From: CAYZJV01 sp964473245
Lineage (GTDB): Bacteria; Spirochaetota; Spirochaetia; Sphaerochaetales; Sphaerochaetaceae
Assembly (NCBI GenBank): GCA_964473245.1
Contig: CAYYOL010000026.1
Coordinates: 1-31,961, forward strand
Direction: 5' to 3'
Length of the DNA: 31,961 nt
In this document: piece after piece, positions 6,914 to 14,281 of the stretch
Layout of the letters: every line of letters starts with the position of its first letter
Numbering within the stretch: the stretch's first letter is position 1
The notes under the pieces: generated by a model
The model's input: the letters and a program-made list of their open reading frames with translations, nothing else
Databases searched by the model: none
What the model was told of the DNA's origin: nothing
Made by a program: the position numbers and the translations under genes

Positions 6914-8445
6914 GCTTCGCCTCCATCACTCTTTGCGCCAGCCATCATCATCATGCCGATCTCTCGTTCGGTGACCTCGTGCTGCTCGAAGATCCCAACG
7001 ACCGCCCCTTTGCTGATGGTCGCGATCCGATCGCAGAGATTCATGATCTCATCGAGCTCGAACGATACGAGCAGGATTGCTCGACCCTTGTCCCGCTCCG
7101 CGATAATTCGGTGACGGATATACTCGATGGCTCCCACGTCCAGACCCCGGGTGGGTTGGGCTACAAGAAGCACATGCGGCGAAAGGTGGATCTCACGTGC
7201 CACGATCACCTTCTGCTGATTCCCTCCGGAGAGACTCCCTGCTATCGTGCCGACTCCACGCCCAGCTCTGATATCAAACTGTTCGATCAGGTCTTCTGCA
7301 TCGGCATCGATCTTCTCATAATCCAATATTCCGTACTTCTTACTGAATGGAGCCTTATAGTAGTTCTTCAGTACACTGTTTTCGCTAATTGTGAAGTCGC
7401 TCACCAGTCCATGGCGTTGTCTATCCTCTGGAATATGGCCTAGGCCAAGCTCGATTCGTCTCCGAATTGTCGCATGGGTGATATCATTTCCGTCGAGTAG
7501 AATGGTTCCCTGGACTACAGGCGAAAGTCCAGACAGTCCATAGAGCAACTCGGTCTGACCATTACCATCGACTCCTGCGATACCGACAATCTCTCCTCGA
7601 TGGACATCCACTGAGAAGTCCTTCAGTTTCAGGTTCCCCAACCCGTCGGCGACTGAGAGGTTTCTGACGGAGAGTACTACATCTCCGATCTGTGCCGGCT
7701 GTTTCTCTATTTCGAATTGCACCGCACGACCTACCATCATTTCTGCCAGGTGCTGTTCGGTTGCAGTCGAGACATCGACCGTACCGATATACTTGCCTCT
7801 TCGGAGGACCGTGCAGCGATCGGCGACAGCCTTGATCTCTTTGAGCTTGTGCGTGATAAGGAGGATAGTCTTCCCCTCTGCCTTGAGACGACGGATGATC
7901 TCGATCAGTTCGTCGATCTCCTGCGGCGTGAGGACCGCTGTGGGTTCATCGAAAATGATGATCTTCGCATTCCTATAGAGGGTCTTGAGAATCTCTACCC
8001 GCTGCTGAGCACCTACAGTGATGTTCTCGACCAGCTCGGTGGGGTCGACTCGAAGTCCATACATGTCGGAGAGCTTAGCGACTCGTTTCTCGGCTTGTCT
8101 GATATCCAGAACACCGAGACGATTCTTCGGCTCCATACCGAGCACTATGTTTTCGGTTACCGTGTAGTTGTGCACCAGTTTGAAGTGTTGGTGCACCATT
8201 CCTATCCCCAATTCGGTAGCCACGTTCGGGTCTTTGATGTCGACCTCGTTCCCGTGGATTCGAATCGTACCGCTGTCGGCGTTGTAAGCTCCAAACAGAA
8301 TGGACATGAGCGTGGATTTTCCGGCTCCGTTCTCTCCGAGCAGGGCATGCACCTCCTGACTCGCAACTTCGAGTGTCACATTGTCGTTTGCAATTACGCC
8401 GGGAAAGGTTTTCGTGATGCCGATCATCTCAATGGCATGTTCCAC
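6910..8445 (-). CDS. Nucleoside ABC transporter ATPase with two nucleotide-binding domains
   Basis: This 511-residue protein has two tandem ABC domains, as in YufO/NupO and RbsA/MglA. The first has a full Walker A (GENGAGKS, residues 37-44), a degenerate signature (VGAQQRVEILK), and Walker B IIIFDEPTAVL. The second has a lysine-less Walker A (GVDGNGQTEL), a good LSGGNQQK signature and a Walker B ending LLVAQPTRGLD, where Ala-Gln replaces the usual Asp-Glu. This asymmetry is normal for the family and points to one main hydrolytic site. The start is a GTG with GGGAGGT seven bases upstream. A 123-base gap with a strong hairpin separates it from the binding protein gene. It powers nucleoside uptake at the inner face of the membrane. 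Confidence 0.95.
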   Translation of the reverse strand: MEHAIEMIGITKTFPGVIANDNVTLEVASQEVHALLGENGAGKSTLMSILFGAYNADSGTIRIHGNEVDIKDPNVATELGIGMVHQHFKLVHNYTVTENIVLGMEPKNRLGVLDIRQAEKRVAKLSDMYGLRVDPTELVENITVGAQQRVEILKTLYRNAKIIIFDEPTAVLTPQEIDELIEIIRRLKAEGKTILLITHKLKEIKAVADRCTVLRRGKYIGTVDVSTATEQHLAEMMVGRAVQFEIEKQPAQIGDVVLSVRNLSVADGLGNLKLKDFSVDVHRGEIVGIAGVDGNGQTELLYGLSGLSPVVQGTILLDGNDITHATIRRRIELGLGHIPEDRQRHGLVSDFTISENSVLKNYYKAPFSKKYGILDYEKIDADAEDLIEQFDIRAGRGVGTIAGSLSGGNQQKVIVAREIHLSPHVLLVAQPTRGLDVGAIEYIRHRIIAERDKGRAILLVSFELDEIMNLCDRIATISKGAVVGIFEQHEVTEREIGMMMMAGAKSDGGEA

Positions 8446-8506
8446 AATCGTACCTCCCTCAGGTCTTCCGTCCGGCGAGTCTCGGCGAGATACTCTCCGG
8501 ATAGAA

Positions 8507-8533
8507 GTGGTGCGTCGAACAACGACGCACCAC
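8507..8533 (-). promoter_or_regulatory. Perfect 11-bp hairpin between binding protein and ATPase genes
   Basis: The arms GTGGTGCGTCG (8507-8517) and CGACGCACCAC (8523-8533) are exact inverted repeats around a five-base loop. No T run follows on either strand. The position, just after a highly expressed type of gene and before the ATPase, fits a 3'-end stabiliser or a partial terminator that makes binding protein more abundant than the membrane components. Confidence 0.7.
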
Positions 8534-8568
8534 CGCGATTCTGTTCTTAATGAATCTCGCGCGCTCGA

Positions 8569-9669
8569 TTAGTCATCGAGAGCAGCAAGTCCTGCCGGTG
8601 CAGCACCAGCGGCCAATGCATCCCGATAGGTTCCGTAGATGGTGATCTTGCCATCGATGATATCCTGCTTGGCAGCCTCGACAGCCTCAACGACCTCGGC
8701 CTTCAGCTCTGGGTTGGCTGTTGAGTATCCGACACCTTCGTCTGTCATGGTCATCTTGACCACTTCACCGGTGAATGTTCCATCCTGGACTGCATTCAGG
8801 CAGTACAGAGATGAGTTCTCCACGCGCTTCAACATGGATGTGAGCACTGCAGACTTGTCACCGGAGTAGATTCCATCTTCGAACTGGTCACTGTCAACAC
8901 CGATTGCCCACACATTGCGGCCCTGCATGCGATACTCCTTAGCCTGAGCGATGGTTCCGTTACCGGTTCCACCTGCTGCCGAGAAGATTGCATAGACACC
9001 ACTGTCATACCAGTTCTTTGCCTGAGCTTTCGCGAGCTCGGGTTTTCCCCAGTCGTTTGCATAGTAGTCGACGATGTCTGCATTGGGGAATACCGAGAGG
9101 ATGCCCTGCACATAGCCCATCTCAAACTTAGTGATGGTTGCACCGGGAACTCCACCAATGAAGCCGAACCGGGGATTGTTCACTCCCTCTGCCTTTGCCT
9201 GCAATGCCGCGGCAAGTCCTACGAGGTAAGAGCCCTGCTCTTCGCTGTAGATGAATTCCATAACATTCGGCTGGCCGACCCAGTCTACATCGACAATGAC
9301 GAAATTCTGTTCTGGATAGAGTGGAGCAACCTCTCCGAGTGCATCGGCCCAAGTGAATCCTGTGACCATGATGATGTCATACCCCTCATCGGCAGCTTGC
9401 ATGAGGTTAGGAATGTACATATCCTGTGTCTGTGCGGTCACCACGTCGTAGTATCTGCCACGATTCGGTGTATTGTCCACGGTGTCACCGTAGAATTCGA
9501 CGATTCCACGCCAAGCAGCAGCATTGAACGACTTGTCGTCGATACCGGTAGCATCGGTAAGCAGTCTGATGGTCGGAGTGTCATCCTGCACTGCTGTCTC
9601 CTGCGCCCCGCCGGCGAACAGCACTGAGCCCAGAACGAGCACAAGAGCGAATACCAAAATCTTTTTCAT
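8569..9669 (-). CDS. BMP-family nucleoside-binding protein (PnrA/TmpC-like), exported
   Basis: This 366-residue periplasmic binding protein delivers substrate to the ABC importer encoded downstream. The start ATG at 9669 is fixed by AAGGAGG seven bases upstream; the longer open frame to 9771 has no ribosome site. Residues 1-20 are a signal peptide ending SVLFA, followed by GGAQETA. No lipobox cysteine is present, unlike treponemal PnrA/TmpC and Borrelia BmpA, so it appears soluble or is retained by other means. After the signal, LLTDATGIDDKSFNAAAW matches the BMP (PF02608) nucleoside-binding N-terminus. Other conserved blocks include the IIMVTGFTW and FGFIGGVPG strands and the IFSAAGGTGNG hinge. 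In this family the ligand is usually a purine nucleoside. Confidence 0.94.
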   Translation of the reverse strand: MKKILVFALVLVLGSVLFAGGAQETAVQDDTPTIRLLTDATGIDDKSFNAAAWRGIVEFYGDTVDNTPNRGRYYDVVTAQTQDMYIPNLMQAADEGYDIIMVTGFTWADALGEVAPLYPEQNFVIVDVDWVGQPNVMEFIYSEEQGSYLVGLAAALQAKAEGVNNPRFGFIGGVPGATITKFEMGYVQGILSVFPNADIVDYYANDWGKPELAKAQAKNWYDSGVYAIFSAAGGTGNGTIAQAKEYRMQGRNVWAIGVDSDQFEDGIYSGDKSAVLTSMLKRVENSSLYCLNAVQDGTFTGEVVKMTMTDEGVGYSTANPELKAEVVEAVEAAKQDIIDGKITIYGTYRDALAAGAAPAGLAALDD

Positions 9670-9728
9670 ACGTTCCTCCTTGAAGAAACTGAGTTGTAAT
9701 GAGATGTCCTCCATGGTAACAAGCTTTT

Positions 9729-9752
9729 CCATAATTGAAAAGTTGCTTTTCA
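9729..9752. promoter_or_regulatory. Alternating CTTTTC/GAAAAG repeats between divergent genes
   Basis: The stretch reads CTTTTC, seven bases, GAAAAG, three bases, CTTTTC. It gives two overlapping dyads, one with the near-perfect arms TGAAAAG and CTTTTCA (9736-9752). It overlaps the -35 region of the phosphate-uptake promoter and lies upstream of the nucleoside-binding protein gene, so it could be an operator for one or both. No regulator can be named. Confidence 0.35.
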
Positions 9753-9771
9753 CGAATTCTGTTGATATCAT
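9743..9771 (+). promoter_or_regulatory. Putative promoter of the DUF47-PiT operon
   Basis: TTGCTT (9743-9748) and TATCAT (9766-9771) are 17 bases apart, with TGA directly before the -10, forming an extended -10. Transcription would start near 9778, about 42 bases before the DUF47 ATG. Confidence 0.45.
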
Positions 9772-9819
9772 GGCACACTACTGCCGAATAAGTTGAACAT
9801 GCTTTCAGGAGGTGCAGCA

Positions 9820-10485
9820 ATGAAGGGAAAAGGAATGCAAGTTTTCACCAACAAGAGCAAGGAGCTCATGGGGGATATCGAGAGGTATCTCGAGGGAATC
9901 ACTGCTGCGAGTCTCCACTTCGGTGAGGCGATGAAGGACTACATTCACGGTAGGCAGGGGGCTTTCGATGAGCGAATCCAGAAGGTCACCGAAATTGAGC
10001 GAAAGGGTGATGATGACTTGAAGGATATTAAATACAAACTCTATGCCTTCATGCTCATTCCCGACACCCGTGGAGATGTCTATATGCTCATGGACGATCT
10101 CGATGATATTCTCGACTATATCAAGCGATTACTGTTGGAACTCTCCATGGAGAATCCCGAGTTTCCCAAATGCATCCGGGAGAATCTTTTGCTCATGGCC
10201 GAGTACTCGACCAAAGCGGTCGAGTCTCTCATGCTCGCCGTCCGCTCTCTGTTCAATCATACAAAGGCAGTGGAGGAGCATGTCTACCGAGTTGAATTCT
10301 ATGAGAAAGAGGTAGATGGATTGGAAGAGCAGCTGATCCGGTTCGTGTTCCAATCTGCCGACATCCCTCTTCTGGCAAACAGGATGCAGATCAGAGATTT
10401 CTGTGGGAGGATCGCTAGTCTTTCCGATATCTCGGAGGATATATCCAAGAACCTCCTCGTCTATGCAGTGAAGCGAATGGTGTAG
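9820..10485 (+). CDS. DUF47 family protein, PhoU-like partner of PiT transporter
   Basis: This 221-residue, largely alpha-helical and acidic protein belongs to the DUF47/TIGR00153 family, a PhoU-related group nearly always found next to PiT phosphate transporters. Repeating ExxxD-type segments such as EIERKGDDDLKDIKYKLY and MDDLDDILDYIKRLL resemble the metal-binding helices of PhoU. It is cytoplasmic and thought to modulate the adjacent transporter rather than bind DNA. The ATG at 9820 follows AGGAGG at 9807-9812. Upstream in-frame starts back to 9793 lack one. The PiT gene follows ten bases later, so the two form an operon. Confidence 0.92.
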   Translation: MKGKGMQVFTNKSKELMGDIERYLEGITAASLHFGEAMKDYIHGRQGAFDERIQKVTEIERKGDDDLKDIKYKLYAFMLIPDTRGDVYMLMDDLDDILDYIKRLLLELSMENPEFPKCIRENLLLMAEYSTKAVESLMLAVRSLFNHTKAVEEHVYRVEFYEKEVDGLEEQLIRFVFQSADIPLLANRMQIRDFCGRIASLSDISEDISKNLLVYAVKRMV

Positions 10486-10495
10486 GGGAGCGTAT

Positions 10496-11539
10496 ATGTT
10501 CAGTCTGATCTTTCTCTCGAGTGGCCTGTTCATGGGGTGGTCTCTTGGAGCTAACGATGCCGCGAATATCTTTGGAACCGCCGTCGGCACCAAGATGGTT
10601 CGTTTCAGGACCGCTGCGATCATCAGTTGTCTATTCATCACATTAGGAGCGGTGATCGCCGGAAGTGGAGCCTCGCATGGGCTCGGGGCGCTCGGTGTCA
10701 TAGACCAGCTACCTGGAGCGTTCGTCCTCTCTCTCTGTGCCGCAGTCACGGTCATGTGGATGACCAAGAGTGGACTTCCAGTCTCTACTTCTCAGGCAAT
10801 TGTCGGAGCGATCGTAGGATGGAACTTCTTCACCGGAAGAGCCACAGATATGCGAGTTCTCACCAGAATCATCGGTACTTGGATCTATGGTCCAATACTC
10901 GCAGGTATATTCGCTGCTCTGTTGTTCATTGTTGTGAGAAAGCTGGTGAATACGTCGACTGTACATCTGTTGCTCCTCGATCGGTACACGCGAAACGGGT
11001 TGTTGCTAGCCGGAGCGTTCGGTGCATTCTCGCTTGGCGCGAATAACATCGCCAATGTCATGGGGGTGTTCATCGGTACGATGGATCTTCCTGCCAGGGA
11101 GTTCTTCATGTTCTCGCTATCGGGAGAACAGCAACTGTTCCTGCTCGGAGGAATAGCCATATCGGTAGGAGTGGTAACCTATTCGAAGCGGGTCATGATG
11201 ACTGTAGGGAACAACCTCTTCAAGCTCTCACCGGTTTCTGCATTCGTGGTGGTGCTCGCAACATCGATGGTCCTGTTTCTCTTCTCTTCGACCACGCTCT
11301 CCGAGTTTCTCCTTTCACGGGGACTGCCAGCGCTTCCGCTCATTCCCGTATCGCAGTCACAAGCCTGCGTAGGTGCTGTCCTCGGTATCGGTATGGTGAA
11401 GGGAGGGTGGCGCACTATCAACTTCCCCCTGTTAGGAAGGATCGCTCTCGGCTGGATCGCCACCCCGATCGTATCGGCTCTGCTCGCCTACATACTCCTC
11501 TTTTTCATGCAGAATGTCTTTCTGCAACCGATCGTGTAG
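10496..11539 (+). CDS. PiT-family inorganic phosphate transporter
   Basis: This 347-residue membrane protein has the inverted-repeat signatures of the PiT family: SLGANDAANIFGT at residues 16-28 and SLGANNIANVMGVF in the second half. It also has the SGLPVSTSQAIVG and SQSQACVGAVLG segments that follow each repeat. PiT proteins import phosphate, often as a metal complex, by symport with H+ or Na+. The second signature has Asn where Asp is usual (GANN), a variation to note when predicting coupling. GGGGAGCG precedes the ATG, ten bases after the DUF47 stop. Phosphate import next to phosphorolytic nucleoside salvage is a sensible neighbourhood, though the two are transcribed apart. It ends two bases before the convergent LPP20 gene. 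Confidence 0.94.
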   Translation: MFSLIFLSSGLFMGWSLGANDAANIFGTAVGTKMVRFRTAAIISCLFITLGAVIAGSGASHGLGALGVIDQLPGAFVLSLCAAVTVMWMTKSGLPVSTSQAIVGAIVGWNFFTGRATDMRVLTRIIGTWIYGPILAGIFAALLFIVVRKLVNTSTVHLLLLDRYTRNGLLLAGAFGAFSLGANNIANVMGVFIGTMDLPAREFFMFSLSGEQQLFLLGGIAISVGVVTYSKRVMMTVGNNLFKLSPVSAFVVVLATSMVLFLFSSTTLSEFLLSRGLPALPLIPVSQSQACVGAVLGIGMVKGGWRTINFPLLGRIALGWIATPIVSALLAYILLFFMQNVFLQPIV

Positions 11540-11541
11540 TG

Positions 11542-12930
11542 CTACTCGATCGCCGATAGAAGAGAAGCAAGACGTTTGGCATCGACTCGCACCGAGGCAC
11601 AGGCATTGACGATGGCGTCATCGGCATGCTGCAAGCTCATCCCGCTGCTCGGGAACACAACACTCGAGCGTCGAGACGACTGTGGATCGAACAGTTCAAG
11701 TTCGAGTTCTACAGAGGCGAGGTACTGTGTCCCTTGAAAGGAGCTCATGTGCTGTTCTGAAACGACATAGCAGATACCTACGATACTCCAATCGCTTTGT
11801 GCCTGCACAGCTACTCCTAGTCCTTCCAATTCACGAGCAACGCTTCGCTCGAGGCTTGGCATTCGCTTCCCAGCAGCATCGATCAATTGAAGTGAGACTG
11901 TGTGCTGCTGCACCGGTTTTGTAATCGTATAGGTAACTTGAGCCTCTGGCCTTCCCACGTACCCGGCAAATGGACCCATGATGGCGTACATGTCCATGGT
12001 AGCGCTCACTGAGCCTCCGGTTCGTGCCGAGGGGACGGCTTGAACCGATACGGAAACCCTCCCGTTGCTATCTGTGGTGTATCGTCCGAGCGATGATCGA
12101 TCGGCTCCTCTGAGTGTGACCGGAATGCTTGCAACAGGGATCTGTTGTCCTCCTGCGGCTCGATAGGCCACTTGGAAGACCACCGGTTCGGGTAGGTCTG
12201 ATCCCAGTGTGGCCTCCTGGGCATCCCCTGAGACCACCGAGAGCGTGATCGCACTGAGCATGGATCTGATTTCGGAGACCACTTCCGATGCACTGGTGAT
12301 ACCTCGTGGTACCTGGTTCGGGGCGAGCGCCTCCACATAGGCTCGTTTCGTATAGTAGTCGACAAGCAGGTCATATGCGGAGCTGTATCGATCCATGGCC
12401 TCGAAAACCAGTGCCCGTTGTACAGCGCTTCTAGCCTGGGAGAGTTGGCTGGTCACCTGCCGCTGGATATCTCCGAGTTCTATGAGCAACTGAGCAATGT
12501 ATCGTTGAATATGGAGTGCCGCGAAGACATAGTAGGTCCCGGCGACCTGCTCCTGTTTTGCTATCTGAGACCCCTTGATAGTCTCATTGACGGTGATTGT
12601 GGAACTCTCCGAGAACGTCTCGAAGAAATTCATCTGACCATCGATGTTGCTCTCCTTTCTGAACGACTCGACTGTGGAGTCCACCGAGACCTTGAGCTGA
12701 CCGCCGATAACCGATTGAGCTTCAGCAATCGCATCCTCCAGAGTTGGACCCTGACCGGTTCCGATCAGATACTCTTGCGTTCCGTAGCCTGGAACCTGAC
12801 CAGAGAGGTACCACTGGGGTGTCTGCACCTCCCCGGTAACGTCGGTAGCCCTCGGTTCGAGGGTCGTGGTCGAAGCGCATCCGGCGAGCGCGATCAGTAT
12901 GATGATCAAAGGGAAAACGATCTTCTTCAT
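11542..12930 (-). CDS. LPP20-family lipoprotein
   Basis: This 462-residue protein has a lipoprotein signal with lipobox LAGC (Cys18). An LPP20-type domain follows at about residues 38-150, recognised by PQWYLSG, EYLIGTGQG and an Ala-rich helix. A middle helical region about 150-235 comes next, then a beta-rich segment about 250-330 that looks like an immunoglobulin-type fold (YTTDSNGRVSVSV), and a C-terminal domain of about 110 residues. It is probably anchored in the outer membrane facing the periplasm. AAGGAG precedes the ATG. It is the last gene of a three-gene envelope operon and begins 20 bases after its neighbour. No enzymatic motif is evident. LPP20 proteins are found in Helicobacter and spirochaetes, and their role is mostly unknown. 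Confidence 0.82.
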   Translation of the reverse strand: MKKIVFPLIIILIALAGCASTTTLEPRATDVTGEVQTPQWYLSGQVPGYGTQEYLIGTGQGPTLEDAIAEAQSVIGGQLKVSVDSTVESFRKESNIDGQMNFFETFSESSTITVNETIKGSQIAKQEQVAGTYYVFAALHIQRYIAQLLIELGDIQRQVTSQLSQARSAVQRALVFEAMDRYSSAYDLLVDYYTKRAYVEALAPNQVPRGITSASEVVSEIRSMLSAITLSVVSGDAQEATLGSDLPEPVVFQVAYRAAGGQQIPVASIPVTLRGADRSSLGRYTTDSNGRVSVSVQAVPSARTGGSVSATMDMYAIMGPFAGYVGRPEAQVTYTITKPVQQHTVSLQLIDAAGKRMPSLERSVARELEGLGVAVQAQSDWSIVGICYVVSEQHMSSFQGTQYLASVELELELFDPQSSRRSSVVFPSSGMSLQHADDAIVNACASVRVDAKRLASLLSAIE

Positions 12931-12950
12931 GCTTCTGTTCTCCTTGTGGG

Positions 12951-14270
12951 TCAGTAGTCGATGGTGAGCTGCATGAGCTTCCGGTTCATCGAACTCCTTC
13001 CCATGACCGCTCCAGTTCCATACCGCTCGAAGGCCGTCTTCAGTGCCTGATAGACGCCGAGTGCTCGATCATAGATCGCAGAATCGACCCAGATGATGTA
13101 GTCGATCGTCTCGTTGGTCAGAACAAGCTCCCGGGAACTGAGTGCGACGTCTGAGACAGCATCCATGAATGCCAGTTGTATCGAGTCGATATCGTACGAG
13201 TCGAGTCCGGGTGTTATACTCACAATCACCTTGTACTGCACTCCACGTTGCATATCCTCCTTCCAGTAGTTCATCACTCGGGTGAGGACTTTGTCCACAG
13301 CATCGTTCAAGGCCTCTTCTACCGATACCATGAGATCTCCCTTCCGCTCCTTGCTGTATCCCGTCTCGGAGCCAAGCAGTCTCGCGGTGGTGGTCTCGTA
13401 GGCGTTCACCGTTGCTACATAGCGGGTGGTGCCGAAAGATGCCTCCTGTGCGTATCCAGAGAAGGTAAGGTAGATATCGCTCCCGATCGAAAGGGCAATC
13501 TGATATGCGAAATCGGGTTGTCCCGAACTCATCGTCTGTTGAGAACGGATCAGGTTGGTCAACTCGGCAGTCTGCTCTGGCACGACGATCTCGTAACCTT
13601 TAGACGTGAGATACCCCTGAATGACCGTAGCAGCCTGTCTCGCAGTCGTGTCGCCTGCCAGAACCGCAAGCGGACTCTCTCCGGTTCGAGCATCGGGCAT
13701 GACCATGAGTATGGGGGTTCCTGCAGTGGAGAGTAGTTGCTCTCTGGCCACCATGACTCGGCGGTCGCTCAGATCATTCAAGAGGCGATCCTTGTTGATC
13801 CTGAACCGTTTCGCGACACGGATCGCAGTCCCATCCTCCATGAGTACTCGACTGGTGAAAAGGGTATCCTCGTAGGTGATATAGCGCCTGAGCGAATCGG
13901 GATGATAGAAATAGGCACTCTGCTGCTGGAATGCTGCTCGTTCCTGTGGCGTACTGAGCACAGGATCGGATCCCTCGAAGAGGATCACATAGATTGCGGT
14001 TCTCCGGGCATCGATCAGAGCCTGGTCTGTCCCATTGGAATCGACATCGTTTCTTTTTGCCCGAACGCTGCCCCCGACACCGTAGTATTCGCCAGAGGCC
14101 TCAACCAGTACTTCCGAGGGGGAGACCATCTCGAGTACGGTTCCCCGTTTGGACACCGGAATGTCCGGTGTCCTTTGGAGGTCAGAGCTGCCTGTTTGAC
14201 TGGTTCCCTGGCAACCTGTGCCCAAAATGAGAAGAGCAATCAAGATGATACGTATTCCATTCGTTTTCAT
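12951..14270 (-). CDS. DUF6175-type lipoprotein
   Basis: This 439-residue protein starts at the ATG at 14270, which has AGGAG six bases upstream; a GTG two codons earlier overlaps that site and is less likely. The signal ends in a lipobox, LGTGC (Cys20). The mature part has an N-terminal region with repeated-looking basic and acidic segments, then a domain opening with TPILMVMPDA. Near the end of that domain is the YETTTARLLGSETGYS block, which recalls the DUF6175 family of Bacteroidota and spirochaetes. A conserved VQYKVIVSI strand follows near residue 346. It lies between a putative outer-membrane barrel gene (11 bases upstream) and the LPP20 gene. The function is unknown, and I assign the DUF from memory of the motif, so it should be checked. 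Confidence 0.72.
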   Translation of the reverse strand: MKTNGIRIILIALLILGTGCQGTSQTGSSDLQRTPDIPVSKRGTVLEMVSPSEVLVEASGEYYGVGGSVRAKRNDVDSNGTDQALIDARRTAIYVILFEGSDPVLSTPQERAAFQQQSAYFYHPDSLRRYITYEDTLFTSRVLMEDGTAIRVAKRFRINKDRLLNDLSDRRVMVAREQLLSTAGTPILMVMPDARTGESPLAVLAGDTTARQAATVIQGYLTSKGYEIVVPEQTAELTNLIRSQQTMSSGQPDFAYQIALSIGSDIYLTFSGYAQEASFGTTRYVATVNAYETTTARLLGSETGYSKERKGDLMVSVEEALNDAVDKVLTRVMNYWKEDMQRGVQYKVIVSITPGLDSYDIDSIQLAFMDAVSDVALSSRELVLTNETIDYIIWVDSAIYDRALGVYQALKTAFERYGTGAVMGRSSMNRKLMQLTIDY

Positions 14271-14281
14271 ATACACTCCTG

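Noticed and set aside
7717..8550. 277-codon open frame on the plus strand
   Set aside because: It lies fully antisense to the well-supported two-domain ATPase gene, and its translation has no recognisable motif.
9670..9771. N-terminal extension of the nucleoside-binding protein
   Set aside because: It would bury the signal peptide and has no ribosome site, while AAGGAGG directly marks the ATG at 9669.
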